This document shows, one piece after another, positions 6,762-10,661 of a stretch of 10,661 bases of DNA. Every line of letters starts with the position of its first letter. The stretch's first letter is position 1. Made by a program: the position numbers and the translations under genes. Under the pieces are notes generated by a model. That model worked only from the letters and a program-made list of their open reading frames with translations, made no database searches and had not been told where the DNA came from. The DNA is from Clostridiales bacterium UBA4696 (GTDB lineage: Bacteria; Bacillota; Clostridia; Oscillospirales; Oscillospiraceae). Where the stretch lies: assembly GCA_002404795.1 (NCBI GenBank), contig DHKK01000015.1, positions 1-10,661 of the forward strand, in the 5' to 3' direction.

Positions 6762-7304
6762 ATGAAAGCTACAGGCATCGTCCGCCGGATCGACGACCTC
6801 GGCCGGGTCGTCATCCCCAAGGAGATCCGCCGCACCCTCCGCATCCGCGAGGGCGACCCGTTGGAGATCTATACGGAGAAGGACGGCGAGGTGATCTTCA
6901 AGAAGTATTCGCCGATGGGGGACCTGGGGGATTTTGCGGGGCAGATCTGCGAGTCGATCGGGAAAAACACCGGGTATATCGCGGCGGTGTGCGACCGGGA
7001 CGCGATCATCGCCGTGCACGGCGTGCAGAAGCGCGAGCTGCTCGACAAGCGCTGCTCGCAGGAGCTCGAGCAGCTGATGGAGCTGCGGCGCAGCTACCGG
7101 TATCAGGACGGCGATCTGCCGGTCCGCCCGACGGACGGCGCGGAGCGCTACCGCGTCGGCGCGGCGGCGCCGATCGTGGCCGAGGGCGATCTGATGGGCT
7201 GCGTGCTGCTTCTGACCGAGGACGGCGCGCCCGCGCTCGGTGAGGCCGAGCAGAAGCTCGTGCAGACCGTCGCCGGATTTCTCGGCCGGCAGATGGAGAG
7301 CTAA
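6762..7304 (+). CDS. spoVT: Stage V sporulation protein T (AbrB-family regulator)
   Basis: Forespore transcription factor that tunes SigG-dependent genes late in sporulation. The protein has 180 residues, against 178 for B. subtilis SpoVT. Residues 1-50 are the swapped-hairpin AbrB/SpoVT DNA-binding domain, MKATGIVRRIDDLGRVVIPK continuing to LRIREGDPLEIYTEKDGEV, practically identical to the family consensus. Residues about 56-178 form the GAF-like C-terminal domain (GDFAGQICESIGKNTGYIAA ... GCVLLLTED ... AGFLGRQMES) that mediates tetramer formation and perhaps ligand sensing. ATG 6762 has GGAGGAG 6 nt upstream; a TTG at 6747 inside that site is not a credible start. It appears monocistronic: terminator-like hairpins lie on both sides. 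Its stop codon TAA touches the edge of the palindromic element that follows. It is the clearest sign that the organism forms endospores. Confidence 0.97.
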   Translation: MKATGIVRRIDDLGRVVIPKEIRRTLRIREGDPLEIYTEKDGEVIFKKYSPMGDLGDFAGQICESIGKNTGYIAAVCDRDAIIAVHGVQKRELLDKRCSQELEQLMELRRSYRYQDGDLPVRPTDGAERYRVGAAAPIVAEGDLMGCVLLLTEDGAPALGEAEQKLVQTVAGFLGRQMES

Positions 7305-7466
7305 GGAAGCTCTGATTCCATCGGCAAGAACTGTGCGTGAGAGATTTTTCGTCCGATCGAGGTATCAAAAACGGAGGAATCCTGTATGGATTTCCCGTTT
7401 TTGATACCGAAGCGTGGGCGGAAAAGATCCGCTCACAGTCGCAGATGATTGATTCAGAGGTTCCTT
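7304..7466 (+). repeat. 163-bp interspersed palindromic element, copy 1
   Basis: A long imperfect inverted repeat. The ends TAAGGAA (7302-7308) and TTCCTTA (7461-7467) are complementary, with further pairing through CTCTGATTC against GATTCAGAG. The centre is a perfect 14-bp stem, 7361-7374 with 7395-7408, continuing through a one-base bulge into a 7-bp stem (7376-7382 with 7388-7394, one G-T pair) and a TGTAT loop. The left-arm terminus overlaps the spoVT stop codon, and the right end lies 4 bp before the spoVT terminator. It aligns without a gap to the reverse complement of 8584-8746 at 99 of 163 positions. The block GGCGGAAAAGATCCGC (7417-7432) is identical in both, as are TCGGCAAG (7321-7328 in this copy) and GAGAGATTTT. 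There is no convincing ORF and no clear target-site duplication. It is probably non-autonomous, like ERIC, Correia or MITE elements, but I do not recognise the family. Confidence 0.85.
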
Positions 7467-7470
7467 AAAG

Positions 7471-7509
7471 AAAAACAGGCAGGACCGGCGCACGGCCCTG
7501 CCTGTTTTC
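7471..7509 (+). terminator. Intrinsic terminator of spoVT
   Basis: A perfect 12-bp stem AAAACAGGCAGG (7472-7483) with CCTGCCTGTTTT (7497-7508), and inner CCG/CGG pairing around GCGCA. A second T-run follows at 7513-7518. It sits directly after palindromic copy 1, so that element would be part of the spoVT mRNA. Confidence 0.9.
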
Positions 7510-7557
7510 TGGTTTTTTCCGGGCGCAGAAAAAAATGTGGCGAAGCGGAAAAAAATC

Positions 7558-7571
7558 TGTTATACTATAAT
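7558..7571 (+). promoter_or_regulatory. Promoter of holB (extended -10)
   Basis: TGTTATACT (7558-7566) is an extended -10 box, overlapping a second perfect TATAAT (7566-7571). The best -35 at 17 bp is the poor TGGCGA (7538-7543). The local sequence is strongly AT-rich and lies after the spoVT terminator. The predicted leader is about 50 nt. Confidence 0.65.
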
Positions 7572-7622
7572 ACTAGGAATATTGGGCGAACTATCTATCC
7601 GCCGAGAAAGGAACGCAGGATC

Positions 7623-8579
7623 ATGGACTTTACCGGCTTTCTGGGCAACGACGCGATCAAGCGTCGGCTTTCCGGCGCGTTTGCCAGTGGGCGAGTGGCG
7701 CACAGCTATCTGCTCTGCGGCCCTGCCGGGTCCGGGAAGCATACGCTCGCGCGGATCCTGTGCGCGGCGATGGAATGTGAGAAGGACGGCGCGGCCGTCC
7801 CCTGCGGCGTGTGCCCGGGCTGCCGGAAAGCGCTGGCCGGGATCCATCCGGACGTGATCACCGTCGACGATCCCGACCACAAGGCCATGACGGTCGACCC
7901 CATCCGCACGGCCCGCAGCGATATGTTCATCCGTCCCAACGAGGGCCGGCGGAAGATCTACGTGATCCCTCGCGGCCAGGACATGAATGAGAGCGCGCAG
8001 AACGCCCTGCTCAAGATCCTCGAGGAGCCGCCGGACTACGGCGCGTTCCTGATCCTCTCGACCAATGCCGAGCGGCTGCTGCCGACCATCCGCAGCCGCT
8101 GCGCGGAGCTGCAGCTCGGCCCCGTGGACGAGCCGGCGGCGCTGCCGTTTCTGCGGCAGCAGGCACCTAGCAAGCCGGAGCAGCTTCTCCGGGCGGCGTA
8201 TCTGCGCGCGGGCGGCTTTCTCGGGCAGGCGCTGGCGCTCCTGCAGGGCGAGGACGAATTCCCTGCCGTGCAGCAGCTGGCTGCGGCCTATGCCGCGCGC
8301 GACCGGATGGGTATGCTGCGCGTGCTTCTGCCGATGGAAAAATTCAAACGCGAGCAGCTTCTGCCGCTTCTGCAGCAGCTGCGCGCCTGCTTCTGCAATG
8401 CGCTGGCGCAGCGCGGCGGCTTTGACGCCGCGGACCAGAGCGCCGCGCAGCTCGTCGCCAGCCGCTCCGGCACGGAGCTCATGCAGGCGGCCGACATTCT
8501 GCAGACGGCCATCGACGATCTGGCGGCCAACGCGTCCGCCGGCGCGGTGATCGGCTATCTGGCCATGAAGCTGCGCTGA
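7623..8579 (+). CDS. holB: DNA polymerase III subunit delta' (clamp-loader AAA+ protein)
   Basis: Part of the clamp-loader complex that opens the beta sliding clamp onto primed DNA during replication. The length of 318 residues is normal. It shows FLGNDAIKRRL and HSYLLCGPAGSGKHTLARIL, with a P-loop at 33-41 carrying His40 where Thr is usual, which fits a stator subunit that need not hydrolyse ATP. Zinc-module cysteines are C51, C61, C64 and C67 (PCGVCPGC). Then come the delta'-typical KIYVIPRGQDMNESAQNALL and KILEEPP (121-137 region), the sensor-1-like LILSTNAERLLPTIRSRC and the SRC arginine-finger motif (158-160). The start at ATG 7623 has AAAGGA 10 nt upstream and begins with the conserved F.GFLGND stretch; the frame extends further upstream but without a site. 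In Firmicutes holB is followed by ricT (yaaT), as here, supporting both calls. Confidence 0.94.
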   Translation: MDFTGFLGNDAIKRRLSGAFASGRVAHSYLLCGPAGSGKHTLARILCAAMECEKDGAAVPCGVCPGCRKALAGIHPDVITVDDPDHKAMTVDPIRTARSDMFIRPNEGRRKIYVIPRGQDMNESAQNALLKILEEPPDYGAFLILSTNAERLLPTIRSRCAELQLGPVDEPAALPFLRQQAPSKPEQLLRAAYLRAGGFLGQALALLQGEDEFPAVQQLAAAYAARDRMGMLRVLLPMEKFKREQLLPLLQQLRACFCNALAQRGGFDAADQSAAQLVASRSGTELMQAADILQTAIDDLAANASAGAVIGYLAMKLR

Positions 8580-8583
8580 TCAT

Positions 8584-8746
8584 AGGCAACGCCGCATCAT
8601 TGCGGCCGCGCGCTTCGGCGGATCTTTTCCGCCAATCCTGCGGTTTGAAACGTTCGAAATACACAAAGTATTCCTTCACGTTTCAAATCTTGGCTTGACG
8701 GAAAATCTCTCGCCGAATCTGCTTGCCGAATGATGCGGCGTTGCCT
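8584..8746 (-). repeat. 163-bp interspersed palindromic element, copy 2 (inverted relative to copy 1)
   Basis: The outer arms AGGCAACGCCGCATCATT (8584-8601) and its exact complement (8729-8746) form a perfect 18-bp terminal inverted repeat. The centre pairs TTTGAAACG (8644-8652) with CGTTTCAAA (8679-8687) and AATAC with GTATT around an ACAAA loop. Between lie partly paired segments, giving one long bulged hairpin of about 80 bp. The shared 16-bp block is at 8618-8633 (complement of the copy-1 block). It begins 4 bp after the holB stop and ends 44 bp before the ricT start, so it fills most of the intergenic gap in what is usually a tight operon. Strand is given relative to copy 1. No obvious direct repeat flanks it. 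Confidence 0.88.
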
Positions 8747-8757
8747 CGATTTTACCT

Positions 8758-8776
8758 TGCCGCTTTTTTTGCGGCA
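8758..8776. other. Small hairpin with T7 loop before the ricT ribosome binding site
   Basis: TGCCGC (8758-8763) pairs with GCGGCA (8771-8776) around a loop of seven T. The GGAG site of ricT begins 5 nt later. The T-run is in the loop rather than after the stem, so it is not a normal terminator; it might affect ribosome access or be chance. Confidence 0.4.
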
Positions 8777-8790
8777 GATTGGAGAATACC

Positions 8791-10284
8791 ATGCAAGAAA
8801 TGAACCCCGATACCGTTCTGGAGCAGGCTGCGCCTGCCGCAGATCCGGAGCCGCAGGCCGTCCGGCCCGCGGAAGATACATCCATCCCCTCCGCCCCGGA
8901 AGCCCCCGCCGCAGAGCAGCCCGCCCCGGAGGCTGCCGCCCCCCAGCCCGAGGCCCCGGCGGAGCCCGCGCCCGTCACGGTCGTGGATATCCGCTTCCGC
9001 AACAACGCAAAATCCTACTTCTTTGACCCGAACGGGCTGACGCTCGCGGTGGGCGACCATGTCATCATCGACACGGCCCGCGGCGATGAATTCGGCATCT
9101 GCGCCGCCGGGAACCACGCGGTCCGGCCGCACGAGCTCGTTTTGCCGCTGCGGAAGGTCCTGCGCGCGGCGACGGAGCACGACGAGCGCATCAACGCGGA
9201 AAATCAGGAAAAGGAGAAGCGGGCCTTTGACGTCTGCCAGCAGAAGATCGCCGCGCACGGGCTCGACATGCAGCTCGTCTCGGCGGAATGCGCATTTGAC
9301 GGCAGCAAGATCCTGTTCTTCTTCACGGCCGAGGGCCGCGTGGACTTCCGCGAGCTGGTCAAGGACCTGGCGTCCGCCTTCCGCACGCGCATCGAGCTGA
9401 GGCAGATCGGCGTGCGCGATAAGGCCAAGATGGTCGGCGGACTCGGCGTGTGCGGCCGTCCGTTCTGCTGCAAGGAATTCCTCGACGATTTCCAGCCCGT
9501 CTCCATCAAGATGGCCAAGACGCAGAACCTCAGTCTGAACCCCACCAAGATCTCCGGCACCTGCGGGCGTCTCATGTGCTGCCTCAAGTACGAGCAGGAG
9601 GCCTATGAGGACCTCATCAAGACCGCGCCGAAGGCGGAGTCCTTCGTCGATACGCCCGACGGCCGCGGCACCGTCATCGAGGTGAACCTGCTGCGCCAGA
9701 GCGTCAAGGTCCGCATGGAGGACCATCCGGAGACGATCGGCAGCTATAAGAATACCGACATCTATATCATCCGCAACGGCAAGGCCCGCAAGAACGACCC
9801 GCCCATCCCGAAGGACTTCGCGCCCATCTCCTCCCGGCCGCGGCCGGCACAGAAGAAGAAGGAGGCATTCTTCGAGGAGCTGCCGGAGGTCATCTACTCC
9901 GACGCCGTCGCCGTCATCAGCCCGGAGCCGGAGGCCCCGGCCGAGGACGCCGCTGGGCAGCTCGCGGCAGACGCCGCCAAGTCTGCCGGCCGCCGCAGAC
10001 GCCGCGGCGGACGCCGCAATAAGCCCGCCGCCGACCGCCCGGCCGGCGAAGCCGCTGCCGCGCCCAAGGACGCGCCCCGCGCCGACCCCCAGCCCCGCCG
10101 TGAGCGCCCGAAGAAGGACCGCGCCCCGCAGAGCGAAAAGCCCGACGCTCAGCCCCGCAAGCCCGCCGCGCAGCAGCGCCCGGACAAGCCGGAAGGCGCC
10201 GACGTCCAGGCCAAGCACCGCCGCAGACGCCGCGGCGGCAGCCGCAAGCCCGCGGGAGAGTCGCAGCCGCAGAAAAGCGAATAA
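8791..10284 (+). CDS. ricT: PSP1-domain protein, RicT/YaaT family, with long acidic and basic extensions
   Basis: In B. subtilis RicT forms the RicA-RicF-RicT iron-sulfur complex that assists RNase Y in mRNA processing and promotes Spo0A phosphorylation, competence and biofilm formation. Residues about 62-330 are the PSP1 core: VVDIRFRNNAKSYFFDP; ENQEKEKRAFDVCQQKI; VDFRELVKDLASAFRTRIEL; then VGGLGVCGRPFCCKEFL (C221, C226, C227), SIKMAKTQNLSLNPTKISG and TCGRLMCCLKYE (C258, C263, C264). Both cysteine clusters that can serve the Fe-S cluster are intact. The 497-residue length compares with about 275 for B. subtilis. Extra parts are an N-terminal Ala/Pro/Glu-rich stretch (1-61) and a C-terminal low-complexity tail (about 345-497) with two Arg-rich blocks (AGRRRRRGGRR at 399-409 and KHRRRRRGG at 475-483), probably RNA-binding. 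ATG 8791 has GGAG 6 nt upstream. It follows holB, separated by palindromic copy 2. Confidence 0.93.
   Translation: MQEMNPDTVLEQAAPAADPEPQAVRPAEDTSIPSAPEAPAAEQPAPEAAAPQPEAPAEPAPVTVVDIRFRNNAKSYFFDPNGLTLAVGDHVIIDTARGDEFGICAAGNHAVRPHELVLPLRKVLRAATEHDERINAENQEKEKRAFDVCQQKIAAHGLDMQLVSAECAFDGSKILFFFTAEGRVDFRELVKDLASAFRTRIELRQIGVRDKAKMVGGLGVCGRPFCCKEFLDDFQPVSIKMAKTQNLSLNPTKISGTCGRLMCCLKYEQEAYEDLIKTAPKAESFVDTPDGRGTVIEVNLLRQSVKVRMEDHPETIGSYKNTDIYIIRNGKARKNDPPIPKDFAPISSRPRPAQKKKEAFFEELPEVIYSDAVAVISPEPEAPAEDAAGQLAADAAKSAGRRRRRGGRRNKPAADRPAGEAAAAPKDAPRADPQPRRERPKKDRAPQSEKPDAQPRKPAAQQRPDKPEGADVQAKHRRRRRGGSRKPAGESQPQKSE
9990..10238 (+). repeat. Direct 21-bp repeat encoding the Arg-rich blocks of RicT
   Basis: An identical 21-nt stretch at 9990-10010 and 10218-10238 encodes the RRRRRGG core in the same frame in both places; the sequence after each copy (GCCGCAA-AAGCCC-like) is also similar. 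It looks like an internal duplication within the tail of ricT, 228 bp apart (a multiple of 3). It lies wholly inside the coding sequence. Confidence 0.8.
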
Positions 10285-10291
10285 CTGTCCG

Positions 10292-10327
10292 GATCCCGGC
10301 GCAGCCTCTGGCCGCGCCGGGATCTTT
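10292..10327 (+). terminator. Probable terminator after ricT
   Basis: An 11-bp perfect stem GATCCCGGCGC (10292-10302) with GCGCCGGGATC (10314-10324), an inner GCC-TCT-GGC mini-stem in the loop, and only TTT after it. It begins 8 nt after the ricT stop. The T-tract is weak but the stem is strong. Confidence 0.7.
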
Positions 10328-10332
10328 GCCGC

Positions 10333-10362
10333 TTGACGGATCGTACATGGACAGCTTACAAT
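10333..10362 (+). promoter_or_regulatory. Promoter of the adenosine deaminase gene
   Basis: TTGACG (10333-10338), an 18-bp spacer and TACAAT (10357-10362). It lies right after the ricT terminator and 34 nt before the start codon, in an AT-rich patch (TTTTATATAACAACAG follows). Confidence 0.65.
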
Positions 10363-10395
10363 GGTTTTATATAACAACAGAACGGAGTGGAGCAT

Positions 10396-10661
10396 ATGGA
10401 GCTGACACAGATCCCGAAGATCGAGCTGCACCTGCATCTGGACGGCGCGGTGCCGCCGGAGACGATGTGGCGCATGGCGCAGGAGAAGGGCCTCGCGCTG
10501 CCGGCCGACACGCTGGAGGACTTCCGGACCTGGCTCGTCCGGACGGCGGACTGCCGCGACGTCAATACGTACCTGGCCCGCTTTGCGTCAGCTGACAAGG
10601 GCACACACGGTTTTTCACGGGGCAAAACAACGTCTGGCGTCGTTATCCTCGTTGGCGGGCG
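10396..10661 (+). CDS. add: Adenosine deaminase, N-terminal part only; similarity lost after codon 63
   Basis: Hydrolyses adenosine to inosine and ammonia in purine salvage. ATG 10396 has GGAG 8 nt upstream (10384-10387). Residues 1-63 show the amidohydrolase start IPKIELHLHLDGAVPPETMW, with the zinc-binding H12 and H14 of the HxH motif, then LPADTLEDFRTWL and DVNTYLARF, where the family normally continues with a DLPL-type stretch. After TTT at 10582-10584 the frame stays open to the window edge but codes ASADKGTHGFSRG and similar, with no likeness to the enzyme, and codon use changes: about half of the third positions are G or C, against almost all before. The gene is therefore either interrupted near 10585, or the edge sequence is an unrelated repeat or an assembly join. 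The full enzyme is about 330 residues. Confidence 0.72.
   Translation, partial: MELTQIPKIELHLHLDGAVPPETMWRMAQEKGLALPADTLEDFRTWLVRTADCRDVNTYLARFASADKGTHGFSRGKTTSGVVILVGG
10585..10661. other. Terminal segment of different character (possible insertion or repeat edge)
   Basis: From about 10585 the sequence no longer looks like adenosine deaminase. It starts with a perfect 10-bp palindrome GTCAGCTGAC (10587-10596), is less GC-rich at codon third positions than anything else coding here, and carries no recognised gene within 77 bp. It may be the first bases of a mobile element or dispersed repeat. I cannot name it. Confidence 0.45.

Noticed and set aside
7449..7622. Upstream extension of the holB reading frame
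   Set aside because: It passes through the spoVT terminator and the holB promoter; homology starts at the ATG at 7623.
7304..8746. Two palindromic copies read as a CRISPR array or as the ends of one composite transposon around holB
   Set aside because: There are only two copies, 163 bp each and palindromic, with no spacers. Although inverted, the DNA between them is ordinary conserved holB in its expected context and no transposase is present.
8758..8776. T7-loop hairpin as an intrinsic terminator between holB and ricT
   Set aside because: The T-run is in the loop, the stem has only 6 bp and no T-tract follows.
9990..10238. Direct repeat in ricT as a mobile or regulatory repeat
   Set aside because: It lies in frame in the coding region and is explained by duplication of an Arg-rich protein block.
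8752..10437. 561-residue open frame on the minus strand across ricT
   Set aside because: Antisense to a well-recognised RicT; Leu/Arg/Gly-rich low-complexity product without a family motif, and it runs through the terminator and promoter beyond ricT.

Overview
The window reads as chromosomal DNA of a high-GC, endospore-forming Clostridia bacterium, most likely of the Oscillospiraceae/Ruminococcaceae type. The reasons are strong GC preference at third codon positions, ATG starts behind GGAGG-type ribosome binding sites, a near-textbook SpoVT, and the Firmicutes gene order holB-ricT. Genus cannot be fixed from the sequence alone. Nearly all of the window is ordinary core or transport genes; the less ordinary signals lie in the intergenic DNA and at the right edge.

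Layout. Minus strand, 1-1690: a MATE-family exporter (cut by the left edge) lies downstream of a MarR-family regulator, with a promoter whose spacer and start region each carry a 14-bp palindrome, so the pair looks like a self-regulated drug-efflux operon. Plus strand from 1807 on: an EamA-type transporter; a DivIVA-like coiled-coil protein with its own promoter and a strong terminator; exodeoxyribonuclease III overlapping by 4 bp a UvrD/Rep-type helicase (a repair pair); spoVT; holB (DNA polymerase III delta'); ricT (PSP1/YaaT-type); and the first 63 codons of an adenosine deaminase, whose family similarity stops abruptly about 75 bp before the right edge.

The most notable find is a pair of 163-bp imperfect palindromes, one directly after spoVT (7304-7466) and one filling most of the holB-ricT gap (8584-8746). 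When the second is reverse-complemented they align end to end without a gap at about 61% identity (99 of 163 positions, counted by hand), with a fully shared 16-bp block and a shared centre. They are diverged copies of one family of interspersed palindromic elements (ERIC-, Correia- or MITE-like in general form, but not matched by me to a named family). Each would be transcribed as a long bulged hairpin; the second lies inside what is normally a tight replication/RNA-processing operon.

Other points: a terminator hairpin built into the last codons of the helicase gene with the stop codon in its loop; a RicT homologue nearly twice the usual length because of an acidic N-terminal and a basic arginine-rich C-terminal extension; and two perfect palindromes upstream of spoVT. 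No tRNA, rRNA, CRISPR array, insertion-sequence transposase or phage gene was seen.
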